DNA of 5,522 nucleotides, taken from positions 1 to 5,522 of the forward strand of contig WJIN01000208.1 in assembly GCA_014730295.1 (NCBI GenBank). Reading direction: 5' to 3'. This document shows, in pieces, positions 1 to 5,522 of this stretch (positions are counted from its first letter, which is position 1; every line of letters starts with the position of its first letter). This stretch comes from Promethearchaeota archaeon. Its GTDB lineage: Archaea; Asgardarchaeota; Lokiarchaeia; Sigynarchaeales; SOKP01. Both the position numbers and the translations under genes were made by a program. The notes beneath the pieces were generated by a model. The model did no database searches. It worked only from the letters and a program-made list of their open reading frames with translations, and was not told the DNA's origin.

Positions 1-1383
1 ATCTTCGGTAGCTCTCTCACTAGATCTTAATATTGCTTTTTGATCTTCAGGATTAGTTATTTTCATAATGATTTGACTATTACATTGCGATAAGCTATCA
101 GAATCAATTTTAGAAGGTCTTTGGGTTATCAAAACTAAAAATAAACCAAATTTTCTACCTTCGGCTGCGATCGTATTAATTATTTGGCTACAAAAAGTTG
201 TTCTTCTGCGTATAGGCGGTATAAATCTATGTGCCTCCTCTATAATTATGAAGATCGGAAAGTCTGCTTCGTTTAAAATGAATCGATAAGCTTCTTTTAG
301 GATATTTGCAGTGATATAATTCATCGAATTATCAGTTAATCCTGATAGATCTAACACAGATATACCCCAAGGTCTTAGAATTTCTTCAATAGGAATATCA
401 TTATTTCCAAAAACTCTGTATCTTAATAATTGACGAAGCCTTATTATAGTACTTTGGCAAACTCTTCTTTCCATAGCATTTCCCGCTTCATTTTCTAAAA
501 TATTTAATTCTTCTAGAAGGCGTTCAGGTGAATAACTATCTTCATCAATTCTCTCAATCGCTTCCCTTATCTTATTCTTAATCCTTGTGGCATTGCTTGG
601 AATATTACAGACATTAGATATATCTTCTTCATCTAGTTGAGCAAAATTGATTTCATAGTCTCTTAAATTTGGGATCGAATCTTCTGAATATCTTCCCGTA
701 CTACTTGGATTTCTAAAAACTCTGATATAATTACTTCGCTCCACTGGAGTATAATCCTCGGCTTTTTGACCTAGAAAAACATAGTCAGAATGTGGATCTA
801 TAACCAGTATTGATGCCCCAAGCCTATATAATTCTTCAATTAATACTCCTGTGGTATAAGACTTTCCAGCACCTGTCTGGGCTATAATTGATAGGTGTCG
901 ATTTAATCCATTTGGATCTAATAAAACTCTAACTTTATTATTTGTAAGTAAATTACCGATATGTAATCCTTGATCTTTTCTTTTAGAGAAAAATTGTTCT
1001 AATAGTTTATTAGAAGCAAGAAATACTTCCTCTCCCGGTAATCTATTCTTCCTGGGTAATCTTATTATCTCCTTGGAAGTTTCTTTATCTAAGTATCCGA
1101 GGATTTTTGCTGTTCCATATATTTTAGGATTTACAATATTTTGTTCAATTTGCTTCTTTACAACTGAGGGAATAGTATCTACTGTAACATTTTTACTTAT
1201 ACCATATATTTCTGATACTTGGGCTAATATTTTATTTTTTTTTTCAACATTTTTTACCCGTTCAATGGAATTAAGCATTAAATAATCCCATTTCATCGGA
1301 GCATTCTTTTCTTCAGTAACAAACTCAAATTGTGAGGTGGATGCCTCTCCAATTATATAACCAATAAATTTCAATTCTTCCAT
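1..1383 (-). CDS. herA: HerA DNA translocase/helicase ATPase, C-terminus cut by the window edge
   Basis: HerA is a hexameric FtsK/VirB4-superfamily motor that pumps double-stranded DNA into its partner nuclease NurA during end resection. I translated the minus strand from the ATG at 1383 to the left edge and read 461 codons with no stop. The N-terminus (MEELKFIGYIIGEAS) matches the beta-barrel HAS domain start. Walker A is AQTGAGKS at residues 168-175. The strand LVIDPHSDY (residues 193-201) is typical of the family. Walker B is IIIEEAHRF around residues 379-387, with the acidic pair E382-E383. The sensor region follows as EGRKFGLFLVLITQRPSK, residues 408-425, then LSQCNSQIIMK (431-441). HerA proteins are usually about 500-620 residues, so some 50-150 residues lie outside the window. 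The start is supported by an AGGT element ending nine bases before the ATG and by the stop of nurA only six bases upstream, indicating co-transcription. All key motifs are intact. I am very confident of the family; DNA repair versus an anti-phage role cannot be settled here. Confidence 0.96.
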   Translation of the reverse strand, partial: MEELKFIGYIIGEASTSQFEFVTEEKNAPMKWDYLMLNSIERVKNVEKKNKILAQVSEIYGISKNVTVDTIPSVVKKQIEQNIVNPKIYGTAKILGYLDKETSKEIIRLPRKNRLPGEEVFLASNKLLEQFFSKRKDQGLHIGNLLTNNKVRVLLDPNGLNRHLSIIAQTGAGKSYTTGVLIEELYRLGASILVIDPHSDYVFLGQKAEDYTPVERSNYIRVFRNPSSTGRYSEDSIPNLRDYEINFAQLDEEDISNVCNIPSNATRIKNKIREAIERIDEDSYSPERLLEELNILENEAGNAMERRVCQSTIIRLRQLLRYRVFGNNDIPIEEILRPWGISVLDLSGLTDNSMNYITANILKEAYRFILNEADFPIFIIIEEAHRFIPPIRRRTTFCSQIINTIAAEGRKFGLFLVLITQRPSKIDSDSLSQCNSQIIMKITNPEDQKAILRSSERATED

Positions 1384-1389
1384 TTTAAT

Positions 1390-3192
1390 TTACCTTTTCA
1401 TTCTTTTTATTCTTCTTTTTTGGTAATATAACAAATTTAAGTCCAATTTATCTTGCAGAAACGTTTCATAAACTTCATTATACACTCTATTTCCAAGAAC
1501 AGCATCATCGTGGGCTGCTGATAATAGTATATTATAATTATCGATACCTCCATACAATTCTTTAATAATAGATATGATTTTTACTAACAATGTTTCAATT
1601 ATTTCTCTAAATTTGACATAAGGAAATTTAGTCAAGTAATTCCAATCACTAAAATACCAACTCGGAATGTCTATTTTTATTGGATTATCTCTTAAATCTA
1701 AAAAAATATGAAAAGAAAGAAAAGTTGGAATATTGGAGAATTGCTTGATAATCTTTTCCGAGCGTTTTAAAAATTTGGATTTTTCTTGAGTATTCAATTT
1801 AGATATGTATTTTCTAAAATGATTTATAAGGTAATTCTGGCTATTTTTTATCATATTCTTAAAAATTCTCTGCTGTTCAATGCGTCCTAAACCTTTTTCA
1901 ATAGGGAAACTGAAACCTGGATACTTTGAAAAACGATAAATAATTTCCCAATCTGTTCTTGAGACTAAATATTCTTCATAAATAGATTTTATTTTTTTTA
2001 GTAATTTTGGCTTTTTAGTAATTAATTCTTTAAACTGTTTTATTTTTGAATTATTTGAATTATCTATTCCTTTAATAACTTCTTTTATTAGATTATATTC
2101 TCTCAACGTTAACGAATTTTTAATTTTTTCTCGATTTTCATAATAAACCTCATCCAAAAGAGCATTCCTAAAGAAATTGTCTCTTGAGTCTTTACTTAAT
2201 CCTACTATGAGTACATTTTTTCTTTTAGCTTCCTTTAATACTTGAAAAACTCGATTAATATGATCGATAATAAATGCTTCATCCTCTAATACAGGACTTT
2301 CAACAATATGACTCATTATTCGTGAATATAAAGAACCATCAATAAAACAAATATTGGTTTTTTCTTCCTTTTTCTGTGATTTTAGATATTTCTCTAATAT
2401 TTGAAATTCTAAGTTTTCTGATTTCCTCCCAAAATAGGTATTAACCTCAAAACCAGATCCTTCTAAAGTGAAAACTTCTGCTTCCAGATTTCTTAGGATC
2501 TCACCACTATTTATAATTCCGCTCGCACGAGTCAAATAAAAATATGTTCCGTTTGAAAATTCTCTTTTCTTTCCACTAGCATCAATAGCTATAGCTTTAA
2601 AATTTTGATTATCCGCTTCAATATACTTTTGGAGTGGTAGAAAATATTTCTCAAACTGTTTCTTATAATCTGATTTAAGATTTCTTAACTTTAAACCTTC
2701 TGTGAGGTATTGAACAAATTTCTCTTTTTTATTATTTATCTCGTTACCAAAGAGGTCGATAAAGTTAGGCATGATTTTTGAAACTTTTATTAGATAATTT
2801 TTACCCTTATATAACCGTATTTGTCTTATAGATAACAATTTATTAATAAATCTTATAAATTTATCGATTTCTTTCTCCTTACCTATTCTATTGATATATC
2901 CATTGCTATATAAATCAATATACTCTTGAGGAGCAAAATATGGTTCATGCGGACCCCAAAAATCTACTCGTAAATGAAAAGGGTTATTATCTGATTTTTT
3001 AGCAATTTTCTCTAATGTATTACATGCTAGATCAGCAAGGAAGAATGCTTCATGAGATTTTTTTGGTGTAGTCATTATACCTGTCGAATATTCGGAATAT
3101 GCGGGAAATGTTGGTTTATATTTATCACCCTTATCAATACCGAGACTTTTGGATATTGGATCCAAGAAATTCCTGCCAAAGATAAGAGACAA
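1390..3192 (-). CDS. nurA: NurA-family nuclease, unusually long (600 aa)
   Basis: NurA is the Mn2+-dependent 5'-3' exonuclease and ssDNA endonuclease that docks as a dimer on the HerA hexamer. The RNase H-like core is visible: motif I AIDAS with D204, then GTYFYLTRASGI (215-226); a glutamate in the helix NLEFQILEKYL (E263 or E267); motif II CFIDGSL with D285; and GLSKDS with K334. Near the C-terminus come PIKIDIPSWYF (504-514) and NYNILLSAAHDDA, where Y553 precedes H561 by eight residues, as in characterised NurA. Spacing D204-E263-D285 resembles the known catalytic triad. Characterised NurA proteins are about 330-450 residues; this one has about 195 residues before motif I and a lysine-rich helical insertion near 345-415. 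The annotated start is TTG, the first start codon after an in-frame TAA at 3204-3202. An ATG at 3075 (M40) is the alternative and would give 561 residues. The gene ends six bases before herA. The family call is strong; the N-terminal region has no recognised domain. Confidence 0.92.
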   Translation of the reverse strand: MSLIFGRNFLDPISKSLGIDKGDKYKPTFPAYSEYSTGIMTTPKKSHEAFFLADLACNTLEKIAKKSDNNPFHLRVDFWGPHEPYFAPQEYIDLYSNGYINRIGKEKEIDKFIRFINKLLSIRQIRLYKGKNYLIKVSKIMPNFIDLFGNEINNKKEKFVQYLTEGLKLRNLKSDYKKQFEKYFLPLQKYIEADNQNFKAIAIDASGKKREFSNGTYFYLTRASGIINSGEILRNLEAEVFTLEGSGFEVNTYFGRKSENLEFQILEKYLKSQKKEEKTNICFIDGSLYSRIMSHIVESPVLEDEAFIIDHINRVFQVLKEAKRKNVLIVGLSKDSRDNFFRNALLDEVYYENREKIKNSLTLREYNLIKEVIKGIDNSNNSKIKQFKELITKKPKLLKKIKSIYEEYLVSRTDWEIIYRFSKYPGFSFPIEKGLGRIEQQRIFKNMIKNSQNYLINHFRKYISKLNTQEKSKFLKRSEKIIKQFSNIPTFLSFHIFLDLRDNPIKIDIPSWYFSDWNYLTKFPYVKFREIIETLLVKIISIIKELYGGIDNYNILLSAAHDDAVLGNRVYNEVYETFLQDKLDLNLLYYQKRRIKRMKR

Positions 3193-3213
3193 TTCGAGGA
3201 TTTAAATGGAGAT

Positions 3214-3222
3214 GATATACAT
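3214..3222 (-). promoter_or_regulatory. Possible TATA box for leaderless nurA transcript
   Basis: On the minus strand the sequence ATGTATATC is centred about 25 bases upstream of the TTG proposed as the nurA start (3192). That is the distance at which an archaeal TATA box would place transcription initiation on the start codon itself. No Shine-Dalgarno sequence precedes the TTG, which agrees with a leaderless mRNA. In DNA this AT-rich such matches arise by chance, so confidence is low. Confidence 0.3.
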
Positions 3223-3264
3223 GATTACAGAGAATATTGGAAAGGCAATTCTACAGAAACATCT

Positions 3265-3627
3265 ATGGAAATAACAGATCGTCTGATTCAATTTTATAAA
3301 CAGCATTATTCGGGGAATTTCAGAATTACCTATAATAAATTATATATAGCTGCGGGGATCGATGAAAGAAATTTCATGTGGATAAATCTGAGAAAATCAA
3401 ATTATGTTCGCTTTAAAATCATGATAGATAATGATTCTTTAAAAAAAGCTCTTGAAATCTATGAGAAAATGGGCAAATCACCAGATAGGAGATATCAATC
3501 TACAAGTTTACAAACTGACAGTTTAGAAATTCCATTAACTCAATCAGATTTAGAGGAATATGAAGCTATTTATTTCTATTTTTTTCAGAATCATATTTTT
3601 ACTCCTATTCTTTCATTAAGGACTTGA
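3265..3627 (+). CDS. Small protein of unknown function, divergent from nurA; probably frameshifted at its 3' end
   Basis: I do not recognise this protein. From the ATG at 3265 it reads 120 residues with a coherent protein-like composition: an amphipathic N-terminal helix (DRLIQFYKQHY, 5-15), a stretch TYNKLYIAAGIDERNF (22-37) that faintly resembles a helix-turn-helix, a helix DNDSLKKALEIYEKMG (55-70), a polar linker, and an acidic then aromatic segment SDLEEYEAIYFYFF (94-107). There is no signal peptide or clear membrane segment. The frame is open upstream to an ATG at 3052, but that part is antisense to nurA codons and is cysteine/aromatic-rich, so I prefer 3265, which leaves 72 bases between the divergent starts. 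No ribosome-binding site is visible at either start. The last residues (QNHIFTPILSLRT) look out of character, and the -1 frame continues as plausible protein to 3707, suggesting an indel, a sequencing error or recoding at the T7 run 3579-3585. Confidence 0.5.
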   Translation: MEITDRLIQFYKQHYSGNFRITYNKLYIAAGIDERNFMWINLRKSNYVRFKIMIDNDSLKKALEIYEKMGKSPDRRYQSTSLQTDSLEIPLTQSDLEEYEAIYFYFFQNHIFTPILSLRT

Positions 3628-3707
3628 AAAATGCTAATTTTAAAATATCTCGTATAGTGACATCAAGACCAGTAGAAACTGGGATAACATGTGAGAGTAA
3701 GGCTTAA
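3585..3707 (+). other. -1 frame extension of the small plus-strand gene
   Basis: Read from codon TCA at 3585, this frame stays open to a TAA at 3705-3707 and gives a protein-like tail including FIKDLKNANFKISRIVTSRP and ending VETGITCESKA. The zero frame stops at 3627. If the ribosome or the true sequence shifts by -1 at the seven Ts (3579-3585), the product would be about 147 residues. The zero-frame phasing is T TTT TTT, which fits the X XXY YYZ pattern of -1 slippery sites. A simple one-base indel is the more ordinary explanation. The frame has its own stop at 3561-3563, so it cannot be an independent gene reaching far upstream. Confidence 0.4.
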
Positions 3708-3857
3708 AAATTAAGTGTGTTTTTAAATTGGTTCTTCTCTCCCATAGTTGATATAAAGCATATTATGCTATTTTCTATAAATCATAGAAACGAAAAAAAA
3801 TAATTCTCGTAGAAATATAATAAATGGAAAACTTAACGAAATGAGTTAAGACTCTTT
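3708..3857. other. Convergent intergenic region with small inverted repeats
   Basis: No coding signal is seen in these 150 bases between the end of the extended plus-strand frame and the end of the minus-strand pseudogene. There are three short perfect inverted repeats: AGCAT/ATGCT (3757-3761 and 3765-3769), TTTCTAT/ATAGAAA (3772-3778 and 3784-3790), and CTTAAC/GTTAAG (3832-3837 and 3845-3850). A T5 tract at 3720-3724 could serve as a simple archaeal terminator for the plus-strand gene. An A8 tract lies at 3793-3800. All are weak signals in AT-rich sequence. Confidence 0.35.
3828..3850 (-). terminator. Possible hairpin plus T-tract terminator after the minus-strand pseudogene
   Basis: On the minus strand, CTTAAC, a seven-base loop and GTTAAG form a perfect six-base-pair stem, followed at once by TTTT. 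It begins seven bases after the final TAA of the pseudogene (3860-3858), the expected place for a terminator. The stem has only two G-C pairs, and archaea rely mainly on T-tracts, so the hairpin may be incidental. Confidence 0.3.
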
Positions 3858-4439
3858 TTAAATAAAGTTTAATGGACAATAATAGGTATTTGGTCGTTTT
3901 CTTACTATTTTCGGAAGAGCTTTTTCCAAAAATTCCATTCTTTCTTTCCATACGCGAATATAAAATACATTAATCGGTTCAAATCTATCTTCATACAAAT
4001 TGGGACCATCCTTGGTCTGTATTTTCGGATTCAATGCCAGATTTAAAAATACAATTGAGGATATCCGTTAATATCGATAATCATTGAACCTCATGAAGTC
4101 CAATTATCGCAGAGATATTTATCATCGCTCATAAGCATATGGGTATCAAAGAAATCCTTTTATATTTCCTTTCCATTGGGAAAGAGTTTTGTCGCTCTTC
4201 CAAGAGGCACAATATTAGCAAAATTAGTGCCATAACGTAATCTCGAATCTTCATTCCCTCGAGAATGGTCTAATTCGGGGTGTTCGTCAAAAATTTGGTC
4301 TAGAAGAGTCTCCTCCAATCAAAAAACTGTTATTTCTATATTTTAAATCTCTATGTATTGGATGATCGTCAATCCAAATATTCCACTTTTCTTCATTTAA
4401 GTGGTCGCATATTACAAAAACCACATCTGCTTCATTCAT
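3858..4439 (-). pseudogene. Decayed protein-coding gene of unknown family (about 190 codons, frameshifts and stops)
   Basis: Three consecutive minus-strand reading segments together make a convincing protein. Segment A runs from ATG 4439 (MNEADVVFVICDHLNEEKW..., about 42 good codons). Segment B takes over near 4318 in another frame (EETLLDQIFDEHPELDHSR... to NGKEI), meets a TAA at 4162-4160, continues KDFFDTHMLMSDDKYLCD..., meets a TGA at 4093-4091, and continues GSMIIDINGYPQLYF. Segment C takes over near 4046, back in the first frame (LNLALNPKIQTKDG... EFLEKALPKIVRKRP...), and ends at TAA 3860-3858. Uninterrupted stretches of about 50, 49 and 62 codons, each handing over to the next with continuous protein-like character, are far above expectation for noncoding DNA this AT-rich. 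One frame change lies at GGAGGAG, the other at a T5A3 run. I do not recognise the family; DVVFVI and SMIIDINGYPQLYF look like buried beta strands. Two frame changes plus two stops argue for true decay rather than sequencing error alone. Confidence 0.65.
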
Positions 4440-4455
4440 TTTACATTAGGAAGTG

Positions 4456-4468
4456 TTTAATATAATTT
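4456..4468 (-). promoter_or_regulatory. Possible TATA box ahead of pseudogene segment A
   Basis: On the minus strand, AAATTATATTAAA is centred about 24 bases before the ATG at 4439, where an archaeal TATA box would sit for a leaderless transcript. This could mean segment A was once a separate gene with its own promoter rather than the continuation of the upstream remnant. The local sequence is very AT-rich, so the match is weak evidence. Confidence 0.25.
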
Positions 4469-4480
4469 ACTTCAAATAGT

Positions 4481-4687
4481 CTAATATACTTCTAGTGTTA
4501 TTTTTATTTTTCGGGATTCATAAAAATTTTTCAAATCATCAGTATGAGAGTCAACTTCATTTTTTTAGACCTGATAAATGACTTTTTCAAGAGGTTTCAA
4601 AAATTAATTAAGATTGCCTACTATATTATAGAATTCGCAATTTTAGCTTCTATAATTGATAAATAATACTGATTTTTTTTCATTCAT
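4481..4687 (-). pseudogene. Heavily eroded reading frame coupled to the NYN ribonuclease gene
   Basis: An ATG at 4687-4685 overlaps the TGA of the upstream NYN gene (4686-4684) as ATGA, a classic translational coupling arrangement. From it one frame reads MNEKKSVLFINYRS, then TAA, NCEFYNIVGNLN, TAA, FLKPLEKVIYQV, TAA, KNEVDSHTDDLKNFYESRK and on to LEVY before TAG 4483-4481. Only the last stretch (27 codons) is long enough to stand out, and stops at this frequency are expected by chance in 70% AT DNA, so the remnant is uncertain. The beginning (VLFINYRS) recalls the first beta strand of TIR domains (FISYRS), and segment A of the next pseudogene (ADVVFVICDHLNEEKW) could be a later strand of such a fold. 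That would make 3858-4687 one dead gene of about 270 codons. This is inference. Confidence 0.3.
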
Positions 4688-5522
4688 ATCATAGTAATTT
4701 TATCAAATAATAGATAATCATGAACGAATTGGAAAGCGATACGATTTTCTACAATCCACTCCCGTCCGTATAACTCATAAAAATCCCGAAAAATATCGTT
4801 AGATATGATATACGCATCCTCTCGTTTCGCGTATTGTAAAATGAAGTGGTCCGCTTGGGTGCCCCCCGGTATTTCGATAAATTTCGCGTCCTTAATAAGT
4901 TTTTGATACTCTGCTTGATTGTCAATAATATAATACAAGCTTCTATCAAACATTACGACATAGTTTTGGATATTTAATGAATCTAAAGTGTTAATGAGTA
5001 TTCTCAAATTTTTCATCCTTCCTATGGAGCCGTCTCCATTTTCATTAAATCTTGCGATATTAGCACCGTCGACAACAAAATTATAACAGCTAATCTCACA
5101 TTTCTTTTGTCCTAAGAAAATTTGAGATTCAGAATTTTCTATTTTGATTTCATTATTAATCTCTTTTTGCTTACTTTTGCCTATGGAATTGATTTTTCCT
5201 CTATTCATTCCTTTTTTACTTAATTTGGGCTCGTCGGCATTTTTATTAGAAGGAATTCTTTCAATCTCCTCTTCGGAAGTAATATATTCTTCCGATTCTT
5301 CGATCTGCGAAATCTTGGATTTATCATGGTCAGCATCACTTCGCCCTTGAATAGTCGAACTTTTCTCTTTTTCATAAGAAGATTTAATTTTTTTGAATTT
5401 CTCTTTAACTTTTCTCATTCTCTCATCCAGAGAAAGCTCTTCCTTTTCTTTTTCCCGAGTCTCAATATCCGCAACCTTCTGAGACGATTTAGTCTTAGCT
5501 TTATGAAGATCAATATTGCTTG
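4684..5522 (-). CDS. NYN/PIN-fold ribonuclease (Zc3h12a-like) with charged N-terminal region; start outside the window
   Basis: The C-terminal part is a NYN domain of the Zc3h12a (Regnase-1/N4BP1-like) type, a metal-dependent endoribonuclease fold. Counting from the ATG at 5418, the acidic residues are D117 in NFVVDGANIA, D158 in VVMFDRS, D190 in GGTQADHFIL, and D208 with D212 in IISNDIFRDF. Together they would form the magnesium-binding pocket, and all are present. Residues 1-100 are highly charged and lysine/glutamate/serine-rich, probably disordered or coiled. The ATG at 5418 would give 244 residues, but the frame stays open for another 34 codons to the right edge with the same charged composition (LHKAKTKSSQKVADIETREK among them), and no strong ribosome-binding site precedes 5418. 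I therefore annotate a 5'-partial gene. The stop overlaps the ATG of an eroded downstream frame, so it was probably in an operon. The target RNA is unknown. This domain class is commonest in eukaryotes, and its occurrence here fits an archaeon with eukaryote-like gene families. Confidence 0.8.
   Translation of the reverse strand, partial: SNIDLHKAKTKSSQKVADIETREKEKEELSLDERMRKVKEKFKKIKSSYEKEKSSTIQGRSDADHDKSKISQIEESEEYITSEEEIERIPSNKNADEPKLSKKGMNRGKINSIGKSKQKEINNEIKIENSESQIFLGQKKCEISCYNFVVDGANIARFNENGDGSIGRMKNLRILINTLDSLNIQNYVVMFDRSLYYIIDNQAEYQKLIKDAKFIEIPGGTQADHFILQYAKREDAYIISNDIFRDFYELYGREWIVENRIAFQFVHDYLLFDKITMI

Noticed and set aside
1073..1285. Plus-strand open frame of 70 codons
   Set aside because: It lies wholly antisense to the conserved N-terminal domain of herA; its hydrophobic composition is the usual mirror of charged codons.
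3757..3790. Two adjacent AT-rich inverted repeats as a possible regulatory RNA or element end
   Set aside because: Stems are only 5 and 7 base pairs in very AT-rich DNA and there is no matching copy elsewhere in the window; mentioned only in the intergenic entry.
3858..4687. Stop codon reassignment as an explanation for the internal stops
   Set aside because: TAA ends nurA and TGA ends the NYN gene cleanly in the same window, and frame changes would still be needed.
4749..4949. Minus-strand open frame of 66 codons
   Set aside because: It is an alternate frame inside the catalytic core of the NYN ribonuclease gene.
5144..5350. Plus-strand open frame of 68 codons resembling a membrane protein
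   Set aside because: It is antisense to the charged Lys/Glu region of the NYN gene, which automatically yields Leu/Phe/Ser-rich codons.
1..5522. CRISPR arrays, tRNA or rRNA genes, insertion sequences
   Set aside because: I looked for regularly spaced repeats, cloverleaf-like segments and transposase motifs on both strands and saw none.

Overview
The window is AT-rich (roughly 30% G+C by eye) and looks archaeal. It carries a HerA-NurA pair, the DNA-end resection motor and nuclease typical of archaea. AGA and ATA codons are frequent, intergenic spacing is tight, and TATA-like boxes sit about 25 bases ahead of some candidate starts, as expected for leaderless archaeal transcripts. A Zc3h12a/NYN-type ribonuclease at the right end would fit an Asgard-type archaeon, but that lineage guess is inference only.

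Layout. Positions 1-1383 (minus) hold the first 461 codons of a HerA FtsK-like DNA-translocating ATPase, cut by the left edge. Directly upstream of it, 1390-3192 (minus) encodes an unusually long (600 aa) NurA nuclease, six bases from herA and clearly in the same operon. Diverging from nurA, a small plus-strand gene of unknown function (3265-3627) has a second open stretch in the -1 frame, running to 3707 and beginning at a run of seven Ts. From about 3708 to 4683 no intact gene is visible. The region holds a recognisable minus-strand pseudogene (3858-4439, at least two frame changes and two internal stops). Ahead of it lies a more eroded minus-strand reading frame (about 4481-4687) whose ATG overlaps the stop of the next gene as ATGA. 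Positions 4684-5522 (minus) encode a NYN/PIN-fold ribonuclease domain behind a long charged, low-complexity segment. Its frame is open to the right edge, so its start is probably outside the window.

How the parts work together. NurA and HerA are known to form a hexamer-dimer machine that resects DNA ends, usually with Mre11-Rad50, neither of which is seen here. The NYN ribonuclease appears to have been the first gene of a minus-strand operon whose downstream member(s) have decayed. The middle of the window is therefore a gene-turnover zone between a housekeeping (or possibly defence-adapted) nurA-herA operon and an RNase gene. The points most worth checking are the enlarged NurA, the T7 frameshift site, and the identity of the pseudogene that was coupled to the RNase.
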